In this document: piece after piece, positions 51,205-61,687 of the stretch | Layout of the letters: each line of letters opens with the position of its first letter | How positions within the stretch are numbered: position 1 is the first letter of the stretch | NCBI GenBank assembly: GCA_977006965.1 | Contig: OZ345372.1 | Location: 868,001-932,000, forward strand | Origin: Phymatolithon calcareum | Lineage: Eukaryota > Rhodophyta > Florideophyceae > Hapalidiales | Length of the DNA: 64,000 nt | Direction of reading: 5' to 3' | The notes under the pieces: generated by a model | The model's input: only the letters and a program-made list of their open reading frames with translations | The model's database searches: none | What the model was told of the DNA's origin: nothing | Program-made: the position numbers and the translations under genes

Positions 51205-53330
51205 ATAGCTTACCCTAGCCAAAACTACTACTCATCCGTTTCTCAGACCACTCTATGCGACAGTAAAATTTATTGCGTGCGCTACTCTCTCTGGTTTAGC
51301 TCCTCGTCGCAACTATTGGTAGCATCTCTGTCATCGAAGGCGGTGGGGTTGATGATCATGGACTGAGCCGCTTTGTCGATTGCTTTGGTTTCGCCTCGAC
51401 AAGGTTGTGGATGTTCGCCCTACCGCATGTCTGTGAGAAGTGGCCGATGTGTCCATACGAGGAGCAGTGACGGCCCTCATTTCGGGCAGCAAGTAGAGCT
51501 TCTTGCGCTTGCGACCCGGCTTAGCCAAAAGGTCAAACGGCACCAAATCATCCTGTACTTGCTGGTCACCAATGACTGCAACACGCGTGATGCTGCCCTC
51601 GTGCTGCTTGGCCCGCGTTCTCAACATCTATACGTCCCTGAACCAACGCTTGTTCCACGGGTCGAACGACATCTGATGCTGCACCAAGCGCCTAGAAGCT
51701 TACACAGTGCAGCAACCACTTGTTGCGCTTCGCCACGAATTGGGCTTGCCCATCGACGTGTTGTGGGAGATCATGACGTTGGCAACCCGTCAAAGCTAGA
51801 TCCAGCGTAGTCGCCCAGCTGTACCACGAGCTCCTTCTTTTCCATGATTTCAGAGTGCTTAGCCCGAGAGCGTTGTGAGTTGACCGTAGCAGACGAATAC
51901 GACGACATGTGTGCAGTGCGCCGTCTTATTCGAAACGGATGAGTAGTAGGTTTGGCTGGGGATGGCCATGGAGTGAATTTTTCCCGCTTTTGGTGGACAT
52001 GTAGTGAATTTTCTCGAAAAAACTCGGATCAGATCTGGGTCGGATTTACAATTTTTTCGAACTATAAGTGGATAACATCGGATCTCCAGGACCAGAAATT
52101 TGGCTCAAATTTGAAATATTATTAAAAATATGTCAAAATTTAAGCAAAATACGTGTCTGAGTAGGCTCAGGCCAAGGAAAAATCGGTCTGGATCCGATTC
52201 GGATCCGATTCAGGCCAGCTCAGAGCACGCCGAGGGCTTTTTCGGATTGTAAGTGGAGAGACGTGTACGTAAATGTCACCATTCGGGAGGACCGGAAGTG
52301 CGACATCTGCAAGTGTACTACTGTATGCTGCTGCACTGCTGTACAGCAGGAGGTTTTTCTACACGTGTAGAAGAAACTCTTATCATCCGGTTTTTAAGGC
52401 GCGCTGGCATCTGAAATGGCTCGATATGTCATCATTTTGGGGAATAATTTGGCCACTCTCTATCCCGGCGGGAGATGTATCCCATGTCTTCCGCCAGCAA
52501 CGCCCAGCCGGGTGACATATTCCATGTCTTCTGCCGAGGAAAAAAGTGGCCAAATTATTCCCCAAAATTTCATTCCCGCGGGAAACCACTCGGTAGTCCC
52601 GCGGGCGTGATTCCTCATAATGGTCGGTCTCTTAAGTTTCAGGTGATAACCTATACCTGCCGCACCCGTACATTAATCATCTGGAACCAGGTGGGGGTTC
52701 CAATGGCACGTACATGTATGCAATTCGGCACAGGCACAATTAAAATTTTGTGTATTGAAGAGCTTTCTTTTAATATATGAAACTGAAACTGACCATATAG
52801 CCGTGTAAACAGTCGCTGTGTAAGACTGGCGGCAAGTACCGCGTACGCTCTCCCCGAGGAAGTCGAAGTAATGCCCCGCCGACAGTGGCGCCGAGGTCCA
52901 GGAACCGACAGTGAAAGAAGAGGCGCACCTCCGTCCCCCCTTAAAAGCTCGCAGAGAACTGGACGACGACCTTAGCCAAGCCTCTCTCTTCTTACGAAGA
53001 GAATTCCTGCGATGCCTACATCTGATATTCAACAGAGCACCTCTTTGGAGAAAATCAGTACGAGGTGCATACTTTCGTGTCACGGTCGTGATTGAGCTAG
53101 TCACGCTCCAACGCATTCTACCTTCATCCAAGATTAGTCCTGAAATTGAATATGTATGTAAGCGGCTCACTAGAGCACTTGTTGGGAGAGAAATACGAAT
53201 CAAGGATATACTGAATAGTCAAACTACGTTAGCTTAGAAAATCGTGCAAAAGCGGCCCTGTTACTCTTGAAGAGAGGCCTTGGGAGCTTTTTTAAAAAAA
53301 AATCAACATATATCCCCCCGATCCCTCCAT
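51205..53330. other. TE-derived intergenic region
   Basis: Includes the right part of the MULE-like nest (to 51981), repeated GGATCCGATTC words (about 52190-52210), a partial third copy of the dispersed repeat (about 52256-52360) and a foldback (52434-52568). A plus-strand 108-codon frame (52911-53237) and a minus-strand 176-codon frame (52673-53203) show no recognisable domain. Confidence 0.5.
52434..52568. repeat. Foldback with 24-bp perfect arms
   Basis: Arms 52434-52457 (ATTTTGGGGAATAATTTGGC and on) and 52545-52568 are exact reverse complements separated by 87 bp. The spacer contains two similar GATGTATCCCATGTCTTCCG-like words. Confidence 0.9.
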
Positions 53331-55217
53331 GTATCTTCACGACGTATGGCGACGAATCTGTGCTCTGTGGTTTAGAACATGAACAAGAAGCGCGGGGTAT
53401 CGAAGGCCGCAAATTGACGACCCGCGTTGTGCGGTTTAGCGAAGAGACGTATACGTAAATGTCACCATTCATGAGGACCGGAAGTGCGACATCTGCAAGT
53501 CTACGACTGTATGCCGCTGTACTGCTGTGCAGAAGAACCTCCTGTCGCACATGGACATCAATGGCAGTCGCTGGAGGAGTAGCACTTCTATTTGTTGAAC
53601 AGTGCTGTGATTCGTGTCAAGGATATGATTTTTGAGACAGGTCTCGGCGGTCGTGTCTGGAAAAACGAATATTGTGAGATCGCTCTGCATGGTCGCGAGA
53701 AGAAATTGTTTAGGGTAGCAACATTATATAACTAAAAAGTTAGAAACATTTAAAAATGTTGCTACCCTAAACAATTTATTCTCGCGACCATGCAGAGCGT
53801 TCTTAAAAAACGACTTTGCCCTCTGCTGCTGGAGAAATTGTGTTTACTGGACGGAGTTAATGCCGCTGTCCAAGTCAAATGTTGTAATGTTGACGCCGTG
53901 AGCCACGATCAGAAAGGAGGACAATCTGATTGAAATATCACTCTTTGATGCCAGCGCAGAATGACTGTCTTCTCAAGCATTTTCTTTCTTTCTTTATTCC
54001 AGGATATCTGAGTTACACTAAGTGCACGTTGCTCAACATCTAGTAGGGGGCGTCTAAGATGCTCCTGGACTGGATCCATTCTGGGTACTCGATTAGCTTG
54101 TTCCCTCGAGCACTGCGGCACACCACTACAAGGCGATATCCGTGTGTCCTTCGCGGAACGTAATTCAACTCTTTCTTGTGACAGGAGCGCGGAGGCAGTT
54201 CTACCACTATACCACAGGTGGTCTCCAGCATCTTGAATTCATGTGTAGCAAAAGGTGTTCAAAGGTGATCTACAGAGCCTTGAGCACATTCTCGAACTGT
54301 TGGTGAAGTTTCGATACAAGGAGAAGGTGAAGATAGGCCTGCAGAAGTCATCGGACGACTTTCTTTAGGCCAACTTTCTCAACTCTGTACGTCACAATGC
54401 CATCACTTCATAAAACTTCTGTCGGAACGGAGGGATAAGAGTGCTCAAGATGATTGATTGGCAACTAGGGTGCGCTAGTCACTCGTCCAAGGACCAACTC
54501 TGCAATGCAGAGTCAATAACATATAGCGGAGCGGTGTTGATAGCAGAGGTGCGTATGACACCTTGGAAAAGCAGCCATGCGATATCATCGACATTCATGA
54601 TGGAATGGGTGAAGTTGTGTCTTTTATGCACACTGGGCGCTTCGCACGCGATACGACTTCGCGATTTGCGTTTTTATTCTGTGACCCTCATTAAGGATCG
54701 AACACTGCGTGCGTGTAACTGCTGAAGGCTTCAGTGCTGGGAGCAGCTAGGGACGATAGCAATTTGGCCCCTGACCGACCTGTTTCGCATTGCATCAGTC
54801 GAAAATAAGAAACTGGGAGATTGAATATCAGCATCAATGTGGTAGTTGCTGCAGGAAGAAGAAATGTAGATTTCTATTTAAAAGTTACAAACGCACCTGA
54901 AGACGCTTGGGGAAACTTTGCGAGTGCCATGTGAGCATCGCAAGGGTCTGACTTGATTTTCGAATAGTGGGTGCGACACGATCTTGTGGGTATCAAAACC
55001 TTACTCTGGATCAGAGTTGAACCTCGAGGGGGAAAAATACTCCGCTATACTGTGTCACGCGAAGTCAGCTGAGCTTGACTTCGGATTCAGTTTGCAGCCG
55101 GGGCATCGACTGTCTGGAACACGGCAAAGACTTCATTAAGTGCTCTCCTTGTGAGGGCACATTACTCCCGTGATAGCTTGTCTTTCGACAGCTCTGTCTT
55201 GATATCTTGGATGGAAT
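53331..55217 (+). repeat. Unclassified dispersed repeat, copy 2 (empty Copia site)
   Basis: Homologue of copy 1 (36860-45493). It preserves the sequence at the Copia target (GAATATTGTGAGATCGCTCT, around 53667-53686) without the element, and lacks the 350-bp segment found in copy 1. It contains the inverted repeat at 53681-53799. A minus-strand conserved frame (54231-54040) matches that of copy 1. Confidence 0.8.
53681..53799. repeat. 45-bp inverted repeat (hairpin, 119 bp)
   Basis: Arms 53681-53725 (CGCTCTGCATGGTCGCGAGA and on) and 53755-53799 are reverse complements with a single mismatch, separated by 29 bp. Copy 1 of the surrounding repeat has only a rearranged single arm at the same place. 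Confidence 0.92.
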
Positions 55218-55739
55218 ATCTTCCAGTTTTCCCTGTCCGTTTTATGAGCTTCGAGGTCATCGGCGGAAACATGCCGAATGACCATTTATGGCAAAGGTCC
55301 TAGGGAGTTGCTACAAGCATTTCATCTCCGAAAATTCCATCAGTCGACTTCAATTGAGAATACGAAAAGCTTGCTTTCGTCTCACAGTTTTCATATCGCC
55401 CAATACAACAAGTGGTGTGACGAATTGTTACCCTGTCGACAATGTGTTCCTTCAGTAGCTGGGTAGTAGGAGAATCCCCAGCGCGACACATGAACGTGCG
55501 CAAATTTTCACCCTCGAGGCCCCTCAGGGGACCAAAGGTGGGTTTCTGTCGGCCACTGAACCTTGGAACACCCACCATAAGAAACTCTTCATCAGACAGA
55601 ATCAAGCCAAGTTTGCTTGGCACCAGAAAAGTTGCCCCAAGCGTCAGCAGATGCATTGGTAACTTTTAAATAAAAATCTAATTTTCTTTTTCTTCTTCTT
55701 CTTCAGTAGGAGAATGCTTAAGACACATCACCAGGGATA
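55218..55739. other. Region with inverted copy of a repeat end
   Basis: A segment near 55605-55700 is inverted relative to 54845-54935 (ACGCTTGGGGMAACTTT and TATTTAAAAGTTAC words), so these may be the two ends of one element about 0.85 kb long. A minus-strand frame (55656-55300) is open for 118 codons (PRFSGRQKPTFGPLRGLEG) without a known domain. Confidence 0.45.
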
Positions 55740-56957
55740 GTACCAATATTATTGTTATTTATTCGGGCACATGATGCAATAGGAATTGCAATACCAATAA
55801 TGCAAGGTTGAAGGCAATAGGAATTGCAATATCTGACCATTCTTCCAATGTCAATTGCAATAACCGAATCTAATTCAGGTCCTCCTGCGCCATATCTTCA
55901 CTCACGCGTTGGATCACTCTTGCGCTTCGGGCAGTGTTCATCGCCACGGAGACCGACTGCTGGTGACAGTAACCTTTGTTCTCTTTAACGGTGTCATCCT
56001 CTTGCGATTGTCTGTCAAAATATTCTTGGCCACCGACCAAAGCCTCTCCACCTCGGCAGTTGATCCAAGAATAAATTCGCAATTTATATAAGTCTGATGG
56101 ACCTCAGCACGCTTGCGCTTTTTTACGGCAATTCTTTCCGTCATCGACAGCCGGCCTCCACCCGATTTGCCGATTGAGCTTGTTATGCCGTCATCGTGTT
56201 CCAGTTTGAGCTTCTTTCATGTATCCTTCTCTTCATTTGACATAGTATCGGACTCACCGCGCTGTATCTTAACAACTCCCAACTCGAATGCTGGGTCACA
56301 CACAATTCATGCACGAGATATGCAACTCTTCAGGTGGCTGTATGGGTTAGTATACCCCTTTCCTTTTTCAAAAGCGATTTCACCATTGTCTCGGCAGTCA
56401 GCACCTTTCGGGAATAGAAGGATGTTTCCGGTTATGCGAGACTGCACATCGCGTTCTTCTTCACGTAGCTTCTTCGCTAGCACCTCAACACCTTCTTTCA
56501 GGACTGGTTTGCGTCCGTTGCTTGACATTCTGGACGTAGTGTTTCGGCAGAGCAATTCGCAGAAATGTGAAGTCCAAGAGATCGCATGAGCAAGACAGCA
56601 TTCGGGAGCAATTTCCGATTCAATGCCGGTCGCCGTGTCTGTATTTATCGAGAGGCATCGATAACAGAGCAGAATTCCTGACGGCAATCGGATGCCGCAG
56701 ATTCGGGTGGCAATACGTAAACTGTGTTGGGAGCTTCTATAACCTTTTTCCGTAAATTTCCCTTACATATCCTGTACTGTAGCGCTGTACGACGATCTTG
56801 CCAGCGCCGAGGAGGGCAAGGATGTACCTTGATTTTCGATCATATGTCATTACTTCTTGCAATAATTATTGCAATAAGTACCTCTCAGGGCAATTAAGGC
56901 TTTATTGCAATATATTGTAATAAATTGTAATAAAAACAATAAAAATAATATTGGTAC
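55740..56957 (-). mobile_element. hAT-family transposon remnant
   Basis: Imperfect inverted termini GTACCAATATTATTGTTATT and ATAATATTGGTAC, with subterminal TTGCAATAGGAATTGCAAT-like repeats. Minus-strand coding remnants come in transposase order. About 56687-56307 ends NPYSHLKSC, a BED-finger-like end. About 56144-55950 has FILGSTAEVERLWSVAKNIL then TDNRKRMTPL, the hAT dimerisation motif. A frameshifted tail KENKGYCHQQSVSVAMNTAR follows. The core is deleted and no clear target duplication remains. Confidence 0.8.
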
Positions 56958-59365
56958 CAAGCGTGCACATCACGCAATTGTTCATCTCCTCCACATCCCG
57001 GTTTGTGCATGAATGACTCACCAACCTAGTTAGGTTCGAATTATCGTGCCCCATCGACAATACTTGTGCCGCAGTATTGGACGTCGCAATGGTAGCCATC
57101 CACCTCTCATCGTGTTGACTGCATGTGCTGAACTGGGGCGGGAAGTAGAAAATCGAGAAAATCGTAATAATATCGACGCAGGCACTTGGAGTCATGAAAA
57201 TAAATGTGATGAATCGGGCGCATTATCCAAGATTACTGTACGAGGCGAGCAGCTGCCATAACCAGGAAGCTACGAGGAATGGTCATGGAGGGGAGACTAG
57301 GGCGATGATTTGCTCAACCGGTCGAAGCAAGAATAGGAAGTGGAGCGATGGTGGGAGATACCGCGTCCCGTTCCATTTCCTTTAGTTGATTCTATCTTTC
57401 TTTCTTCGTGGCACGAAGCTTCAAGCTTGTGTTACGATCTGAAATACAATCGATTATATCCTCATTGACTATCTGCATCGGTTTCTCGCGCAAAATATTG
57501 TCTCCAGTTTTCCAGCGTACGCTTCCGATGAAAGACGGATCATAATTTTCAACAATTTTGACTCATTGCAACCACTACTGCAGCCGCACATTTCACATAC
57601 AGAATGATCCCAGGGTGCACGCTGGTTCATCCTCAATGTCTCCATTCTTCGGTATTGATTCTGAAACGGTTCACTCCCGATCGCTTTGAAGAATGTAAAC
57701 ACTGTAGATGCAATGACTGTTTAAGCATCTATAGGACCCTCTACCGCTGATAATCATGCCTTCTCTATGACACAGGTCGTTTAGGCATCTTTTACCCTCG
57801 ATCATTTGGGGCCATCTTATCTGTACCTACTCCTGTATGGTGGACCCAATTGGACGATTCGGTGGTTGCCTCTTCAAATCGTTCCATTTCACCGCTATCA
57901 CAATTGCAGTGCACGTCCAGCGCGTTCCTCATTCCCGCGCCAGAAACAGATGTCTAGCATCCGGGTTCAGACATCGAGCTGATAAACCATAGAAAGTCAC
58001 TCGTTGATGAACTACACTGCGAGACATAGTCTCAATACTTGAGCTGGCTATGAACGTGGCAGATGTACTCTGCCGAGTGCAATCTTCCTCCGAATCGCCT
58101 CCCATGTAATGCACACGTCACAGTTTCTTTCTACGTGCATTGCACGTGTCTTCATGTTGAAATTGTCGCTTGGCAGAATGCCGGGGACAGTAGAGGTCAT
58201 GGACAGCACCACAGCCGAACCTTTTTTTTTGTGGCCCACGATCCTTCTAAATTCTACTGATATCAGCGCACGCTAGTTCAGCCAGTGTGTCTCGTCTGGC
58301 GCGCGTAGCTCTCGACAGTTTGTGGCCATTGTTTCCAATGCAGCCACAATGGTTACGCACCCATTTGATACCGCTGGACGAAGGCTATGCCACTTGTTTC
58401 CAAAGCAGCCGTGGACTGCGCGCCTCTATTCTGATTGGAACATGTGTACACATGTGGCTGTCGCAATCATATCGCCGAGCATAAACACTACTGTATGGTG
58501 AAACACTGTGCAGTAACATATGATACCCATGTCTGCAGACAATTCAGTGCACTCTTTTCTGGGTGGAGAGAAACAGTAGCTAAAGGTACCAATAAACTGC
58601 GCGTAGTGCGAATGCTCGTGCCCCTAAAAGTGCTTTCATGGATGAAAGCATTTTTAAGGAGCAGATCAGTGGCACTGGCGGCGGGCGCATACCCAATCAA
58701 TCAAGAGTACTACTCCAATGATGGACAAGGCAGTGATGCGAAGAACCGTTAAGCGACTTGTGGGAGAATTGCATTGAATTGCAATTCTAGTGATAGCAGA
58801 GTGCTTGTGGAGTTTCCTGTCCTATTCCAGCGCGTTCCACTGCCCCGATTTTATTAATTTCAAAACATAATCATACTTGCCACACGTAGCCAACAGAGTT
58901 GTGACACTGGAAATTGGTCCCAGAGTACACTGGCCCCTACACCAGTCATAACCGTGTGGTCTATGGCCCCAATTGTCCCTTCACACATGTCCTTCCTGAT
59001 CAGGGGGGCCAATCCCTTTGGGCCAGTTGTCTATGTCATAACATGGCTATAACTACAATGGACCAACTTTTCAATACGAGAAAGTGCTCGGTTTGTGGAC
59101 AGAGGGCTTCTGCAACGAACACTAAACTATTACTTAGAGTGTCTTCGCTCGGACTCTCTATTAGCCTTGTGACCGGGCCACAGGCCAGACCCAGGCTGGC
59201 TTTCGCACCTGAATCAATAGAGACACCTGCTGTGTCCAAATTAGATGGGAATGTTCCTGGAGGCAAGTGCAAAGTGTGTTCATTTCGGGGTGAAATTGCT
59301 CCAGAAGGTCAGCCCGATGTCATGGTTTTATCATAATATGACTATGACGTTCACCCACATCATTC
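56958..59365. other. Gene-poor region
   Basis: 2.4 kb without a supported gene. A small imperfect hairpin at 58623-58660 (AAAGTGCTTTCAT/ATGAAAGCATTTTT) may be the centre of another foldback. A plus frame 58914-59336 has two CxxC pairs (CSVCGQ, CKVCSF) but no recognisable domain. Confidence 0.45.
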
Positions 59366-59373
59366 ACTGTACC

Positions 59374-59999
59374 AGGGGAATGTTAGAGGGGGAGTAAGGC
59401 AGACCCCCCTATCATACCGGTTGTTATGATCGAAAATTGCTGCGCGCGTATGAAACATTGCGAGTGGAGTCCGACCGTATCATAGAATCTTGCATGAAAT
59501 AGAAGAATAGCCATAAGTTTTCTGGAACATTGGGAAATCCCAATGTGAGAGATGCTCTCGTTGCAGGATACATTTTGTGGATAGAAATATCTGGAATTAA
59601 TGCTTATGGACTAAGCGCGGTGTGCAGTGCGCAAAAGGGCCGTATTAAGCGTCCTCGCATTAACCTATCACATGCGACCACATCACATTTTTTCTCCATT
59701 AAATGGAGAAAAAATGTGATGTGGTTACAACGCCCATCAGAGCCGTACAAACTAAAGCAGCCTTTACGGCGCTCATGTGCACTGTAATCCCAAATGTCGT
59801 CGTCGCAGTCGCCATTGAACGTTCCTATTGGCCAACAACTACCAACGTCCGATTGTTGCATCGGCGAGCTCTTTGTTTTCACGGTAACTTTTTGATACCG
59901 AAAATGTTCATAATTTACCTGGCACAACGCTTGCGCCTTTTCCACTTAAATTTATGTTACATCAAATAGTTGCTTTACTCCCCCTCTAACATTCCCCTG
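59374..59999. mobile_element. hAT-like MITE, family member 2
   Basis: 626 bp, inverted termini AGGGGAATGTTAGAGGGGGA... and ...CCCCTCTAACATTCCCCTG, flanked by ACTGTACC (59366-59373 and 60000-60007), an 8-bp duplication. Near the centre is a perfect inverted repeat with 24-nt arms (59677-59700 and 59702-59725) and a 1-nt spacer. Related to member 1 by its termini. Confidence 0.9.
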
Positions 60000-60007
60000 A
60001 CTGTACC

Positions 60008-61227
60008 TTGTGTAAACTTGATTGATCGCTCCTCTATTGATTGATTAGTGTGGATTTTCGACAATGAAGTTTTTTTCATCCACATCAGATGCGCAGCCAA
60101 CAGACACGTACTGTACTGTAGCGTGCGCAAAAATCCCTGCGGACACGCGTGATACGCATCACAGCAGTACTGCCAACATCTATAATACAGTAAACCGCAT
60201 CTCACTCTCATCACCGGAATGTTCCCCTGCCCTCATCTATCGATTATTGGGTAGGCCGCTGGTTCTCGTATTGTGCAGCATACAGTAGTTCAACATGCTT
60301 CAAGTTGGACTGGTATGGCGTTTCAATACAGGGGAGTTTTTTTATGGCGAGAGCTTTCCATAACTTGAAATATCCATTGGACATTGATATTTCAGGTTTA
60401 TTTCAGAACGCCGCTATTGCTGCAATGATCGGAGATGGCGACTACAGTATTGCCATGCGAACGACAGCGCCTCTTTGGCTTGTCCACCAGTGTAAACAGG
60501 TGTATACGCCCAGCGCTCGCGTTGCTTAATCACTGCAGTCTCTTGCTTAGACAGGATTAGGGTTTACCTGTAGCCCTTGCTTTGCAGAGTGTCCGCTGTA
60601 CGCCACATGTATGGCCTGTGTATGGCACTGTTCGCTCTCCACAAACTGGCTCATCTGTGCGAAACAGGAAAGGGTCAGTCATTTGTGGAAAGGGGTAATA
60701 GGTTTTTCGGCAACGGCTGCGTACAACAGATAGGAAATCGATTAATTTGGAAAAATGCTGTACTTTCTCCAGAAGAGTTTCGTCTCTGTGGCAATATTCT
60801 AGGAACGAGTTTCGAATACGAGGTGGAGAACGAGTTGAGTCCCCCATCTGCCTCACGAGTGCCTCGTATCATATCCCCCTCCCAAAATTTTGAAGAGCTC
60901 TGGTCAAATCAGTTAATAATTTATTCGAAAAATAACATTTGCCATTAGGGTCACTAGACAACTTGTCTAATCAATAAAAAATTTAATTTTTGCCCTCATT
61001 CGAAGCTTCGGATGGTCCTACTTTCCAGCGCATCATATTTTGTCGTGTCACTTTATCCGTGACGCCCCTTGGAATCTTGGAATCCGCCTCAAATTTGCAC
61101 ATTGTTTAGAATACGATCCAGCCCCGTCTCTTCCCATCCGTATCTTAGGAATATGCTCTGCCGCCTGCCACGACGCGTCCAAAGGTCTCCAGACACAGTA
61201 TAGAGATATGGTCATATCAATCAAAAA
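60008..61227. other. Gene-poor region
   Basis: About 1.2 kb; several short frames (for example 60305-60529 and 60577-60948) without recognisable motifs. CACTAGACAACTTGTCTAAT near 60952 resembles the piggyBac-like termini. No supported gene. Confidence 0.45.
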
Positions 61228-61687
61228 AGTATTGGTTTGACGAATCAGAATGCAAAATTTTATATGATTGGTGAGTACAATTTAGGATCGTCACGAAAAT
61301 TTATCCATTGGCTTCACCAGATTCAGGTTATTTTCAGAATGCCCGACTGGCTACCGTTTGCATATCAACGGCCCATCCTTTTGCCAGGTGTTCCAAAAAG
61401 AATCGGGACAAATCCAAAACTTCAAAACCAGACGGCTCCTGGGAGCCGTTTGGTTTTGGACCAGCTACATTCACTTAATGTGGGCTTAAGATGTTTTTTT
61501 CATTGCAAATAGGCCATGGTCATGCATGAAAAAGCATCCACATAAATTTGTACGTTGAAATCCGTGCCTGAACCGTGTCTGACTGTATCGGAGGCCATCC
61601 CGACGAATGTCAGAGGAAGTTTTCTAGAATCAACTGCATGCAGTTCTTCTCTCCTCTTCTCAACCCGACACTGCGCTACTTTACGAC
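61228..61687 (+). promoter_or_regulatory. Upstream region of the intact exchanger gene
   Basis: Homologous to the amplified region upstream of the pseudogene but with a single 249-bp-type unit (61293-61475). The 5' leader contains CTTCTCTCCTCTTCTCAACC, pyrimidine-rich as in other genes here. Confidence 0.7.

Larger units (their letters stand above)
47843..51981. mobile_element. Nested transposon cluster bounded by MULE-like inverted termini
   Basis: The left end (47843-47891, AAATTCACTACATGGCCATC and then AACCAACTACTCACCC) is inverted relative to the right end (51938-51981). A further left-type terminus occurs at 51211-51243 (CCAAAACTACTACTCATCCG). Between them lie two piggyBac-like elements and a MITE. 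Minus-strand remnants near 51470-51430 read HCSSYGHIGHFSQTCGR, a zinc-knuckle motif with one Cys changed to Tyr, as in MULE-type transposases. Target duplication was not established. Confidence 0.55.

Noticed and set aside
51373-51810. 145-codon plus-strand frame
   Set aside because: The opposite strand carries a zinc-knuckle remnant (HCSSYGHIGHFSQTC), so this frame is better read as the antisense of a decayed transposase.
52673-53203. 176-codon minus-strand frame
   Set aside because: No recognisable domain, located in repeat-derived DNA, and an overlapping plus frame of similar quality exists; not supportable as a gene.
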